64,000 nucleotides of DNA from Pseudofabraea citricarpa (GCA_029641185.1 JAPWGK010000014.1:496001-560000), one strand, 5' to 3'. Positions 13,901-26,568 are shown, counted from the first letter of the stretch. The notes: generated from the sequence alone by a model not told the origin. Translations and numbers: made by a program.

Positions 13901-16557
13901 GCTAAATATTAGATACGCTTTTAATAGAATTAAATTTTAAACTAAAAAGAATAAAAAGCTTATTATTTTTTATATTAGATAAGACTCGTATAAATATAAG
14001 ATATTTCCTTTTAGATTAACTAATAAACCTTTAATATTTTAGAATTTTATAAATAAGATATTTTAGGAATATTCTAATAATTTTATCTTATCTTATATTA
14101 ATAATATTTATATTTATACTAATAAAACTAGAGAAAAATATATAAAATATATTAGAAAAGTCTTAATTAAATTATAAGAAATAAGGTTTTAAGTAAATAT
14201 TAAGAAATACGCTTTTTACTAAGACGAGATTAAGTTCTTAGGACTAATTATTAGTATAAAGGGAATTAAAATAAACCCTAATAAGATTAAGGATATTTAA
14301 GAATAAGAAATACCTAAGAACTTAAGAGATATATAAAACTTTATTAGATTTATAAACTTCTATAAAAAATTTATTAAGAATTACTCTAGAATACTTTTTT
14401 TAATTAATAACTTAAGTAAAAAGAAGGAAAAGATAAAAGGCTTTAACTAGAACGATAAATATTAGAACGCTTTTAAAAAACTAAAAAAGATAATTATCTT
14501 AGTACTAATACTCGCGTATTTTAATAAAAATAAGTAATATATTATAAAATATAACTTATTAGATTATATTAATATAAAAGTATTATCTTAATACGAAGAA
14601 GATAAACTTTTATATCTTATAATATTCTTTTCTAGAAAACTTTTACTAGCTAAGTATAATTATAAAATTTATAATAAGAAACTCTTAATAATAATTAAAT
14701 ATTTTAAGAAATAAAGACTTAAACTTTAGGAATAAACTTACTTATATAAGTACTCTTAGATTATAAGGCTCTAGAATATTTTATAACTACTAAGAAATTA
14801 ATAAGAAGATAAGCTAGATAAATAAAATTCTTATTAGAATTTAACTTCTAAATCGTTTATAAACTAGGAAAATAAAACGAGAAAGCAGATATTTTAACTA
14901 AAAATCTTAAGATAGATTATAAGATAAGTTAAACGATTAATAGAAAGAATAAATATAAATTATTCTTTCTAAAATAAAATTAGTAGAAAGAAAGCTCTAG
15001 AAGTATTTAACTTATATATTTAGGCTATAAGAGTAAAATAAATAATTCCTAAGTATATTTAGAAGAGATAAAAGAATAATTAGTTTTACTAAGAAACTCT
15101 TAAGGCTTTAAGAGATAATAAACTAGTAAAAGATATTCCTAAGTTATATTATAAAAATTAAGATAATATCTTATTTTATAGGAATTAAGTCTAGGTTCTA
15201 GAAGCTTATAAAATAAAATTAATTTAGAAAATATATAAAGAACTTATAGTTAGATACCTAGTTAAGAAGAGATATTAATCCTTTTATAAGATAATTATAT
15301 CTAGAAGAATATAAATAAAAATCTTAATTAATATATTAGAAACTATTATATCTATAGAAAGTTTAAATTAAATAATATTACTTACTAAGGATACTCTAGA
15401 GCTATTATTAATACTAGATAAACCTTAGAGTTATATATTTATAAACTTTATAACTAGACTTTTAGAGAATAATAAATTTAATATTATCTTAGTTATAATC
15501 TATAGATTATTAAAAGAAAGATATTATATTCTTTATAGATACGAAGATAAAGAAATAAGCGTAAAAGAAACTACTAAATTATTCCTAAAGAATATATAAA
15601 AATACTATAGATTACTTATAACTTATATCTCTAATAAAGGTTCTTAATTTATAAGTAAGATATAAAGAAAGCTTTATAAGATATTAGGAATTAATATTTA
15701 ATTATTTATAATAATATACCTAGAGATAAACGACTAGATAAAAAGAATAAACTAAAAATAAATACTACCTAAGAGCTTATACTAATTACTTATAAGATAA
15801 CTAGAGTTAAATCCTACTAATAATAGAATTTATAAGAAATAAATATTAATTTATAAGTATAAAAGTTATATTATTTTTTATAAATAAAAGATATAAACTA
15901 AGAATAAATTTTAACTAGGAAAATACTAAGATTAATTAAATATAACTTATAAAGACTAGACTAGACGAAAGATAAGTAATAAAATTTATAAAAAGAATAA
16001 AAGATACTTAGAAATTTATATATAAAGAAATAACTTAGTCTTAGAGTAAGATAAAAAAATATATAAATAAGAAATAATTACTTATATTAAATTATAAACT
16101 AGGAGATAAAGTTTATATCTTAATAAAAAATATCCGAATATAAAGACTCTTATAAAAATTAGAATATAAGAATAAAAAGCCTTATAAGATTAAGAAGAAA
16201 ATTAGACTAAGCTCTTATAAAATAAAGTTACTACTAGAACTTAAGATTTATCTTATATTTTACTTTAACTTATTATATAAAAACCTAGAACGATCTTTTA
16301 CCTAGATAAAGAGAAACTAAATCTCTACTAATTAATATAAAAGGAAATAATAAATAAGAAGTAAAAGATATTAAGAACGTAAAGATAATTAGAGGAAAAG
16401 TTTTCTATAAAGTTAAATAAGTATAATAACTACTAGATCTAGAGTAATATCTAGTAGAAAATTTTAAAAATATATAAGAAATTCTAAAAGATTTTTACTC
16501 TAAATATCTAGATAAACCTTATCTAATATAGAAATTAGACGCTTAGAGGGGAGGTAA
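10950..16557 (+). pseudogene. gag-pol of element B copy 1, inactivated
   Basis: The gag part ends with a mutated zinc knuckle at 12481-12522. There the codons read Y-F-Y-Y-Y-K-stop-E-Y-K-A-K-N-Y, which fits C-x2-C-x4-H-x4-C after TGC/TGT-to-TAY and CAT-to-TAT changes. The reverse transcriptase follows; its catalytic box reads Y-I-N-N-I (14094-14108), with both Asp codons turned to AAT. Then comes the 'KFLGLIIS' and 'FIRFINFYKKFIKNYS' connection block (about 14235-14390), then RNase H. The integrase follows with a stretch before 'HPETDGQTER'-type residues near 15,720. At about 16408-16550 the residues V-E-N-F-K-N-I-x-E-I-L fit the end of a chromodomain. All frames contain many TAA/TAG. The class is known from chromoviruses; domain limits are approximate. 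Confidence 0.82.
16543..16557 (+). other. Polypurine tract of element B copy 1
   Basis: The sequence AGAGGGGAGGTAA lies directly before the 3' LTR and is purine except for the T near its end. This is the expected position of the plus-strand primer of an LTR retrotransposon. In copy 2 the equivalent site (about 47565-47578) is mutated to AAAAAGAGGATAA. Confidence 0.75.
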
Positions 16558-16904
16558 TATTACGGTTCTTATATAAGTCACTTAAGACACGTGCTATATA
16601 TTTACTTCTCTTATATATATTTCACTTACCCTATATTATAACTTATTAACCCTAATTATATAACTAGAAATTTACTAAGTAGGGTAAATTATATATAACT
16701 TATCTTATATATTTATTTATCTAAGAATACGTATAATAGAGAATACTTAGAGAGCAAATACTAGTATAATAGGAAGGACTACTTATAGCTAGTTTCTTAT
16801 ATTTTCTTTCCTTTCCTTTCTTCTTCTCTCCTTATACTTAGATTTTTTATTATTAATTAGTTATATTAATCTCTTATTTACTTTATATTTTATATATTAT
16901 AATA
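16558..16904 (+). repeat. 3' LTR of element B copy 1 (less mutated)
   Basis: 347 bp. It keeps TATTACGGTTC, AAGTCACTTAAGACACGTGC and TTTCACTTACCC, where the 5' LTR has TA-rich mutated forms. It therefore still shows CA, TG and CG words lost from the other LTRs of this family in the window. Confidence 0.92.
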
Positions 16905-16909
16905 AAATC
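16905..16909 (+). repeat. Target-site duplication AAATC, right side
   Basis: Second copy of the 5-bp duplication; element A resumes at 16910. Confidence 0.9.
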
Positions 16910-19560
16910 GCTTATTAATATAAAGATTATAAAGCTAGTTAATTAGCTAGATCTAACTAATATAAAAGAGGTTCGTATCTTCTTAGGGATTTATATATAT
17001 TATTATATCTAGATTAAAATCTTTATACTTATTATAAAGTTATTATATAGTTTATTAAAGAAGAATATAATATTTAAGTAGGATAAGAGGTATTAGAAGA
17101 CTAAACTAAAGCTTATTAAGATATTAGTAAAAGCTTCTTATCTTATTATAATTAATTATAAGCTTAGAGTAAGAATAATTTATATTATTATTAATATAAG
17201 TTTAGATAACTAGAGAGATATATTCTCTTAGGATAATAAAGATAGAAAAGGTATCTAAGTAGATATAAGTTAAGAATATAAAATCTAGCTAAGTATAATT
17301 ATAATATTATTAAATATAAGTATAAAGATATCCTTAAGATACTTAAGAAAATAAAAGAATATATTATTAGGTATATTTTACTCTTAAGATAAATACTAAT
17401 ATACTTATTACTTAGCTTAATAATATTACTTTAGATATACCTAGTATATTATTAATAAGATAAATTACCTAGATTCGACTATTTAACTTTAAGATCGTAT
17501 ATATACCTAGTAAAAAGAATAAAGCTATAGACGTATTATCTTATTATCTTATTATAAAAAAGAAACTTAAAGATAAAAAGTAAGAAAAAGAGATTAATAA
17601 TTATATTATCTTCTAACTTAGCTCTCTTTAAATAATACTTATTTTAAGATCTTATACTTGACCGAATACTAAAATAAGTATTATCTTTTAGAGTAAGTAA
17701 AACTTAAGTTAAAATAAATTATAATATTTCTTATAACTCTTAAGAAACTAGCTAATATTAGAGACAAAGAATAATTAGTATTTTAATAGTATATTATAGG
17801 ATTCTAAGTATACTAAAGCGTATTATAATAAAGACCTACTAGGAGTAAGTATAAATAATATATTATTAATAATCTAAAAGAATAAGTAAGTATTATTAAG
17901 AACTTATATAATAAAAAGGTATATAAGAGATAAGAGATAATATATATAAAGGTAATAAAATATTACTTCTAGGAGGGATATTATAAGTAAGTAAAGGTAT
18001 ATATAATATTATATTCCTAGTATTAATTTAGGTTATATAATATTACTTATAAGATAATTTATATAACTAAAATATTATATATATATTATAAATAATATCT
18101 AGATATTATTAATCTCTTATTAAGTATAAGTAAGTTATTTATTATTAATACGTATAAGAAGATATTAGATATAATTATAAGATATATTATCTCTAAAATA
18201 AACTTTATTTATATTATAGCTTTTATTAAAAAGAATATTTTTTATATTTATAATATATTTAAGATACTTATTATTAATAAAAAGCCTAAGAACTAGAGAA
18301 GCCTTAATAATCTTATATCTAAGCTTAAGTTTATTAAGATATAAGTAAGTACTTATAATTCTTATACTTAAGACTTAATTAAAAGAGGCTACTTTAATAT
18401 AAAGATAACCTTTTCTAAGATTATAAATAAGATATTTAAGAACTAGCTAAGATATATTAAGAAAATCTATTTTATAAATAATATTATAATAAGAGCTCTT
18501 ATAAGACTTATTATATTTTATTTATAATTTAGCTTTAAGATTATATTTATTATTAAAAGTAAATACCTAATATAATAATATCTAAGATAAAACCTAATTA
18601 AGAAGATAGATAAAAAGTTTTTAATTATTTTATATATTAAGTAACTTAAAATCTATAATAAATATATACTAGAAGTTCTACTAATAAAATAGTATAAACG
18701 CTAAGAATTAAAAAAGCTACTAATTATAGTTATATCTTATAAAAAGAACTACTTCTTAAAGAGAATATTATCCTTATATTTAATATTATATAAGAAGCTA
18801 ATATATTAAAATAATAAGCGCTTAATTTTAGGTAAAGAGGCTTATATATAATTTTAAAAGCTAATAGTAAGAAAGGTACCTATTAGCTTAGTAAAATAAA
18901 TATAACTTCTTTTTATAATATTTATATAAGATATAAATTAAAGAAATTTATTTAAAGAGAAGGTATTTATATTCCTACTAATAATATTAAGTCTTCTAAA
19001 GATAAGACTATTATTAGAATACTAATACGTCTAGACTTTAGAAACCCTAATAAGCTCTTACTAAGCCTTAAGATAAAGCTTACTAGTAACTTACCTAGTT
19101 TTTTAAAAGTATTTATATAATTATAAGAGTAGCCTAATAATCCTAGGCTAACTTCCTAAGTACTAGCTAGAAGAGGTTAGTAAGATAATATATAAGAAAC
19201 CTTTTTAGAGGAAGCTAGTAATAATAAGATTAATATAATTATTAAAAGTACTAAAAAAGAAGTACTAGAAAGAGCTCTTATTATACGATCCTAAGTAATT
19301 ATATAAGCTACTTATATAAAAGAGATTTTTAGATAATAAGAACTTAATAAATAATAAAAATTAATTCTATATAAAAAGAAGCTAGTAATAATAATAAGAT
19401 AAGAAATTAGCTATAATATACTAATAATAATATATAAAGGACTAAGAGTAGGACGCTTTTTTTTAGAGTATCTTTTTTATTTATAGTCTAATTTATAGTA
19501 TTTTAACGTCTAGTATTTTAAAGGAAGAATTATATTTAGTTTAAGGTTTAAATATCTTTT
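16910..19560 (+). pseudogene. Reverse transcriptase 3' part, RNase H and integrase of element A left copy
   Basis: The frame resumes after the insertion with 'NIKEVRIFLGIYIYYYI' (the V-R-x-F-L-G-x-x-x-Y-Y-R connection block of Gypsy polymerases). RNase H follows, and its end reads 'IRLFNFKIVYIPSKKNKAID', the hallmark F-x-x-x-Y-x-P-G-K-x-N-x-A-A-D block, at about 17475-17545. A long integrase-like stretch follows to about 19560, including the region after the core. I could not place the HHCC and DDE residues with certainty. Stops are TAA/TAG. No chromodomain was recognised. The gene converges on the antisense ORF beyond 20,180. Confidence 0.75.
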
Positions 19561-20180
19561 AGTAGCTCCTCTTATTTAATACTTTACTAATAAATTTCCT
19601 TTTATATTATTATTATTATTTTTATATATTATTTATTTAAGTTTAATTTTATTTTCTTAATTTAAGTAATATTTCTTTATTTAAATTTCTTTTTTATAGT
19701 TAGGGGACGACTAGTATATAAAAGAGAAGGAAAAAGAGTTCTTAAATTATAAAAAGTCTTTTAGAGATTAGAAGCTATAATAAGATTCTAGGAGTTCTTA
19801 CTAAGTATATATTAAGTACTCTAGGTATTATTAATAAGTTTACCTAGGTAATTCTTTAAATAGTTTTAAATAGAATTTATATAAATATAAGATATAAATA
19901 TTATAAATTATTAAGTAAAATAATACTTTAATTTTATAAATATAAATCTATTTATTTATCTAAATATATAATTATATATAAAACTAGGTATTAAAAAATA
20001 AAAACTCTAAACCTAGAAATAATCTATTATTATAAATACTTAAGTAAAAACTTTATAAGAGTAAAATATAAAAGGATTTCTTACTAGGACTCTTAGATCG
20101 TATATAAAGTCTTCTTAGTAAACTTCTTAAATTTATTAAAATTATTATAAAGGCAGATTAACTTATCTTAATTATTATTA
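19561..20180. other. Convergent non-coding stretch between pol and antisense ORF in element A
   Basis: AT-rich run with TTATTATT-type simple sequence near 19,600 and a less mutated G-rich island, TTAGGGGACGA, at about 19,699-19,709. The mirror sequence is at about 36,480 in the right copy. It lies between the 3' ends of the two oppositely oriented frames, so it may have held their polyadenylation signals. Nothing else is recognisable. Confidence 0.4.
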
Positions 20181-22800
20181 TTACTAGATTTAGTAAAGGT
20201 AATAGTAGAGGTAAATATAAGAATAATAATAATAAAAGTATTAGTAATAGGCTTCTTCTTTATACGATTAGTCTTCTTAAGAACCTTTAGAGCCTTATTA
20301 TACTCTTTATAAGCTTTATAAAGCTCTAAGTAACCCTTAGGAAATAATAGAAGGTCCTTCTTATAAAAGCGATTATAAATTACTAGTATAATTTATTTTA
20401 AACTATATATAATATTAACTAAAATCTAGAGATCACTTAAGTATTTATTTAGTCTCTTAGTTATTTTATCCTTTTTATTCTTAGTATTATAAAGGTAATA
20501 TAATATAAATATCTTATTTCAAATCTTAAGAATAAAGATATTTAGCTTATTAAGGTATTTAGACTAGAATAATATTAGCTAAAGCTATATAAGTTAGGAA
20601 TAAATTACTTATATAAATATAATACTTTAAGTAATTAGAACTAATAATATAAGAATAATATTTATTACCTAAAAGATAAGAATAATTAAGTAGTATAATA
20701 GGTATAAAGAAGGCTCTCTTAATATAAAGAGAATATAAGAATAGTTTTATAAGAGCTTTTAGCTTTCTAGAAGATAATAAAAAAGCAAAGATAATATTAG
20801 AAGTATTATAATATAATTACTTTAAAAGTAAAGAAATCTAGTTATTATTAGGACTAAAAGAATATTTTAGAGTATTCTTTAGGTATATAAGGATCCCTTA
20901 CTAAGAGTATACTTTATAAGATAAGGAAATAAAAAGGGATTCTTCTTCTTTTTCTTCTTCCTAATTATTATTTTTATTATAAGAATTATTATTAATATCT
21001 ATACTTATATTCTTAGCCTATTAATTAATAGCTTTATTAATACGATTAAAGTTACTAGTATTAAAGGGGTTAATATCTTTATTAACTAAAAAAGTAATAA
21101 TATTTTTTAAAATACTTATATTATCCTTTAGATCTATAATTAGGTTTTTTAAAGCTATAATCTTATTATCTTTCTCCTTAGCTTATAAAAGTAGGTATAA
21201 CTTAATCTAATAATATAACTACTTACGCTTCTTAACTAGAATATTAGACTAGTCTCCTCCTAATCTAATTAGAGTAATAAGTAATATAATCCTAATATTA
21301 AAAGTAAGAAGCTAGGTTAAAGCCTAACTTTATAATTAAGTCTAGTAACTAGAAGTTAGAGTACTAGTAGATAAAAAGCTTATATTACTTAATAGTTAAC
21401 TACCCTTTAACTTAGGAGTTATTAGAGTAACCTTCTTAATTATAAAGTCTAAGTATTACTTTAAATTATAAATCTAATCTTCTAGGATAATATTTATAAA
21501 CTTTAGAAACTTCTTCTAAATAAACTTAAGATTACTAGTAGTAACCTTTTTCTTTTAATAAATATAAAATAAGTTCTTTATATTATATATTAAGTTTTAT
21601 AAATACTTAGTTAGCACTTAGTAAGGTCTTATTAAGTAGAAGGATAAACTTATTAGAGGATAGTTAATAAACTAAAGCTTTTTTTCTTACTTCTTAGTAT
21701 AAAAACTCTTTTATAAAGCTAAGATCTTTTTTAAGTAATTATAAAGATATTTTCTTATCTTTAACTTATTCTTATTTAAGAAATTAAATAAGATATTAGG
21801 TATAATCTCTTTCTTATCTTCCTAACTTAGAACTTTCTTCTAAGGTTAGAGTTAATAGCTAGATAATAAATAATAAGACTAGGGAACTTATAAAAGTAGG
21901 CGTAAGTTTTATAAAAGTAATATAATAAGACTTATAAATAATAATTAGATAATTATAATACTCTAGTAAAAGATTTTAAGTATTATTAGGTAGACCTAAT
22001 TTATAACACGTATCTTTTAATACCTAGAGCGAGTCTTCTTCTAGAAATATATTATATAAAACTTTAAAGATAAAAGCTATTATTTTATCTTTATTATTAA
22101 GTATATTAAATAAGAAATAATTATACTCTAGGATTATAAGAGTCTTAGCTTATTACTAGGCTACTTTACTAATAGCCTCTTATTTTATAGGTTATATATC
22201 CTTAGGATTATTAGAGATAACCGAATTATTAAAGATAAAAGAGTATTCGAGTAAGCTTAGCTTTATATAAAGTTTATACTAATACTTTACTATTAGCTTA
22301 AAAATAGCTTATTATTTAATAAGATAAAGCTTATTCTTAAGCTTATTAAGAGTATTATATAAGATAATAAAATCTAAGAGTATTAGAACTAAGTTAAAAT
22401 ATACGCTTACTAACTTATTAGTATTTATAATTATCTTCTCTTTTAGGATAAAAATAATTTATATAAGAGTTAGCTTAGGTCTAAATATAATAATTTAGAG
22501 TATATATCTATTTAAAGTAGTAAGTATCCTTATAGTTACTTAGTATATAAAATACCTTAATAAAATACTACTTATCTTTTATAAAATAATCTAATAAAAC
22601 TTTTATAAAGTAAGATAAAGTAAAGAACTTATATAAAGGGATACTAGTATATATATTATCTTTTATTATAGTAATAGGTTCTTATATTTAGTATAAGCGC
22701 TTATAGTTAATTATACGAACCCTTATTAAGCCTTTATAAAGGATAATAAGAGAAAGAAGGATAAACTTATTATATTAAAATAATTTATAGCTAGTTTCTT
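20180..22800 (-). pseudogene. Antisense additional ORF of element A, left copy (function unknown)
   Basis: Read on the minus strand, one frame can be followed with interruptions that are nearly all TAA/TAG, the signature of a real coding frame after RIP. Near its 3' end (about 20390 down to 20180) the residues read N-R-F-Y-K-K-D-L-L-L-F-P-K-G-Y, then Y-K-A-Y-K-E-Y-N-K-A-L, then K-K-T-N-R-I-K-K-K. Upstream is an acidic patch. I do not recognise a family. Additional, sometimes antisense, ORFs between integrase and the 3' LTR are known in some Gypsy elements. This frame is conserved in the right copy (33400-36030, +). The 5' limit is uncertain because start codons have been mutated. Confidence 0.5.
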
Positions 22801-23571
22801 AGGAATAGGATTAGGAGTTTTATACTTAGATTAAGATTATAATATAAGGAATAATTAGTATAAAAGTAGATTAATATATATTACTAACTTATATAATAAG
22901 GTTAATAATAGATAATTTAAGAACTAGAGATAAAGATTATAAAAGAACTTACTAGGTCTAAAAGAAGAGAAATAAATATATTAGAGATTAAAAGAAGAGA
23001 ATAATAAAGACTTAATAGGGTATTATAAAGTTAGAGTTATAAAGATATTTTATTTTAGTTTAAATAAAAGAAGCGAAGGAATTTATAAGTAAGAGGCGAT
23101 TTAACTAGAATACTCTTTTTTCGTATAATAAAAGATAAGTATTATAATTATAATTAAAAGAAAGAGTATAATATTAAATTAATCTTTAGAAGATAAAGAT
23201 AGTAAATATTAGAGTTTATAATATATCTAAATAAAAAGAAAAGAGAACTATAGCTTTATATCTTAAGTTAAGAGATTTTTTATAATTAAAACGCTTAGTT
23301 TTATACTAAGAGTAATAATTCTTATAAGAGATTTAAGCTAAGAATAACTTAACTAGTTATTAGGAGTATTTATTAGAGAAATATAAGTTTATTTATTATA
23401 AGAGAAAAGTAATCTAAGAGTTATAAGATTATCTTTTAAAAGATAATTAGAAAAGCGAATTATAATAACCTAGAGTTATAAGAGATATATATTTTATACC
23501 TTAATTTTAATTTATTAAAAATAAGAGATACCTAATAATATTATAAGAAAGGCTATTATATAAGGGATAAA

Positions 23572-23872
23572 TATAATAGGATTATATACTTAATTTTATT
23601 ACTTTCTTTACTTTAGTAAGAAGTTATTATTATCTTAGGTACTATTATATAAGGGCTTTATAAGTACTTTTTAAGTACTCTAGGAGCTATATACTATTAT
23701 TTATACTTTATTATTATAGTTAATTAACTATTTCTTTTACTTCTTATCTTTATAATTATTAATTCGATTACTAAATATACCTTATATATAGTTATATATA
23801 TTATATTAGTTATTAGTTACGTTTATAGTATTATAAATTTAGATACGCCTTAATATTTATTACCCTATTATA
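23572..23872 (+). repeat. 3' LTR of element A, left copy
   Basis: 301 bp, matching 4036-4337. It begins TATAATAGG and ends CCCTATTATA. The ten bases before it (AAGGGATAAA) are all purines but for one T and are the likely polypurine tract. Beyond its end the sequence becomes the unrelated spacer. Confidence 0.82.
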
Positions 23873-24399
23873 CTAGTAGCTAATAATACTTATAATTTTA
23901 TTATATAATACTAGTAAGTCTATTAAATACTTCTTATAATTAGTATATTAATTATATTACGATTATCTTACTAGTAGCTAATAATACTAATAAGAACTTA
24001 TTATCTCTCTAATATAAATATCTTTTCCTTTCTAAGCCTTTTAATTTTATTTTTACTAGATAATATACTAGTATTTATACCTTTATATTTATCCTCTCTT
24101 ATACGCCTTCGCTTTATAATTTATTTAAGATATATTATCTAATATATAAGTACTCTTTTTATCTTATTTTTTATCTAGTTCGGGTTATATAACTCCTAAT
24201 ATTAATTCTAATTAATATAATTATTAATAAAATATATATTATCTAGTTAAGGCTTAAGATTTAAAAATACTAGTATAATATATATACTTCGTATAATTAT
24301 ATCTAAGATATAAAAATATCTCTTACTTAGCTTTTAATTATCTAGTTATAAATAGGTTTATAAAACCTAAACTTTTATTATACTATAAATTTTATTAGG

Positions 24400-26375
24400 C
24401 TTACCTTAGTTCTTTAATATTATAAGATTAACTAGAATATTATAATAACAGATAAGTTTATAAGTTCCTAGTAATATATTAGATAAATCGAATACTAAGA
24501 TTAAGCTTTATATATAAGTAATTCGCTTATCTCCTAAAATATTAAACTTTATCTATAAATACTCTTAAACCTAATAGTAGTTCTTCTAAGTATATTCGCT
24601 CCTTTAAGATAAAGTATATTATATATACTTAGCTTTTAACTTTTTAGTATTTATATAATTTTTACTTATACGTTTCTAGTATTTTATTAAAAAGTAAAAT
24701 TAAACTAGAAAATTATTAACCTAACTTAGGTTTAGCTTTTTATAATTAACTAGCTTATTAGGTATTATTATATTATCTCTTTTTTGTTAGCTTTATTAAA
24801 TAAAAATAACTAAAGTATTTATAAAACTATTTAATCTAGTTATTACTTAGGCTTTTTTTATTATTATAATTATCTTATAACTTAAGCCTAGCCTCTAAAA
24901 GAGTTCTTAGTAGGACGATAATTTACTTATTTATCCTAAAGAATTAAGATTAATCGGATCTTAGGTTAATATATTTACTTATATTATAATTAGCTTATTT
25001 GCTATTATTCTAGAATTAAGCTAGTAAGCTAAAAGATTATTTATAACCTATAGATTTATTACTCTTATATTATATAATATAATTTAGTTAATATATATTA
25101 GGCTTTTATTAGTTAGATTATAGTATTTCTTAAGTAAATACTTATAAATTATCTTTATTATAATCGAGTCTTATTCGTCTAGTAAGTTATACCTCCTAAT
25201 ATAATCTAGATAATATAAGAGTATATAGAATTTTATATAATTTTAGTAGGCTTTACTATTAGTATCTTTAGGCTACTAGTTATTAAAGGCTCCTTTTATT
25301 TTATTAAATTATAATAAGATATATTCTAAGTATTATATAATTTCCTTATTATATATCTTATATTATATTATTATTATAAAGTTAGTAAGAGCTCTAATAA
25401 ACTTTATTATAATTAGGGAGTATTATATTAATAAGGGTATAATAATAAGAATTAGGATTTTTAGAATTACTTTTTCTTCTTTTTTAGTCTATTATATAAT
25501 ATAACTAAACTAACTAAAATACTTAAGACCTTTAAATTATAATATTATATTAAAGCGTATATCTAGTTATATTATACTTATAATATCTCTTAGGGAACGA
25601 TTTTACTTCTAAACCTTAGTATTAGCTAGTATAAGCTTTATAATTAGTTCTTTTATCTAGTTAATAGTATTTTAGATTACTTTTTTATAAAGTTAATAAA
25701 AGATATTAATAGTTATATACTAATAGATATTAATATAATAATAATACTAAGTAAAGTTTATAATATTATAAACCTAGTCTAAGTCTCTCTTTTTAGTATA
25801 TTCCTCTTATTACTATTAAATCTACTATTATATTTACTTATAGGTTTATAATTATAATTTCTCTATAATATTTTATTATTCGTCTAAACTAACCTAGTAG
25901 ATCGAATATTATCTCCTAGATTTAATCCTAGTAATTAGCGTTTATTTCTTATAATCTATTATAATACTAGAGATTATAAGATAATACCTTTAGATTCGAT
26001 TATTCGTATAATAAATTAATATATTATCTAGAGCTTATTATTCTAATATTATTCCTAAGTTTATTAATATATATCTAGTAATATATAAGATTACTAGAAA
26101 GCTAATAATTAGGTTAAAATATACGTTATAATATAACTACTATAAACTTATAATATATCTTAGCCTTAATCTTTAATACTTTATTAGTATTAACCTTTTT
26201 TATAATTTTATAGGTTACTAGAATAAACCTAAGTAATAATTTACTTAAAATTATTTATCTTTAGTAAAGCTTCTAATTATAATTCCTAATCGTAATATAT
26301 ACTAGCTAAGCTATCTAGTTATTATAAAGCTTAGTTAGTAATATCTTATTTATTATAAGTATTATAAGAATTATT
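24400..26375 (+). pseudogene. Possible decayed coding region, family unknown
   Basis: Long readable runs on + in which nearly all stops are TAA or TAG, the type RIP makes from Gln and Trp codons. Residues recovered include K-P-K-Q-Q-F and L-V-K-L-P-I-I-type stretches near 26,230-26,290. They match no domain I know. It ends where the 193-bp dispersed repeat begins, so both may belong to one element. Frame continuity was judged by eye and may be wrong. Confidence 0.25.
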
Positions 26376-26568
26376 TGTTAGTATAACTATCTTATAGTTA
26401 TATATATATATAAATAATATATATATTAATACTTAGTTAATTAATTAGTTAATTTATCTATAAATACGTTAACCTATATATAATATATTATTTATATAAA
26501 ATACTAAGACTTAACTAAATACTTATAATTTAAGAGATATAAATAAAAAGTATATAATCCTTCTAATA
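26376..26568 (+). repeat. Dispersed repeat, copy 1 (193 bp)
   Basis: Matches 53839-54047 along its length: both run TRTTAGTATAAYTATCTTATAG at the start, then an (AT)n tract, TTAATACTTAGTTAATTAATTAG, and end ATAATCCTTCTAATA. Flanks differ. The TG/TA start and TA end would suit a short solo LTR, but no matching target duplication is seen, so a miniature element is equally possible. Confidence 0.7.

Larger units (their letters stand above)
10569..16904 (+). mobile_element. Element B copy 1, chromodomain-type Ty3/Gypsy retrotransposon inserted in element A
   Basis: 6336 bp, bounded by two 347-bp LTRs (10569-10915 and 16558-16904) and flanked by the 5-bp target duplication AAATC (10564-10568 and 16905-16909). 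Removing the element and one duplicate restores a sequence that is uninterrupted in the right copy of element A (reverse strand, near 39,290). This proves a later insertion. The interior holds gag with a mutated CCHC knuckle, reverse transcriptase, RNase H, integrase and a C-terminal chromodomain-like region. All are broken by RIP-type stops. Confidence 0.93.
4036..23872 (+). mobile_element. Element A, left full-length copy (Ty3/Gypsy-type), split by an element B insertion
   Basis: LTRs lie at 4036-4337 and 23572-23872. Without the inserted element B and its target duplication (10564-16909) the copy is about 13.5 kb, the same as the right copy. Order on + is: LTR, long gag-side region, aspartic protease remnant near 8.5 kb, reverse transcriptase (about 9640-10568), insertion of element B, rest of reverse transcriptase with RNase H and integrase (16910 to about 19560), a convergent non-coding stretch, an antisense degenerate ORF (about 20180-22800, -), and the 3' LTR. 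Flanking 5-mers (GGTAT left, CTAGT right) do not match, so no target duplication is visible. At 13.5 kb it is large for a Gypsy element; the antisense ORF and the long leader account for the extra length. It is fully RIP-inactivated. Confidence 0.88.

Noticed and set aside
26376..26568. CRISPR-like or tRNA interpretation of the dispersed repeat
   Set aside because: Only two distant copies, no regular spacing, and no cloverleaf or anticodon arm that I can see.
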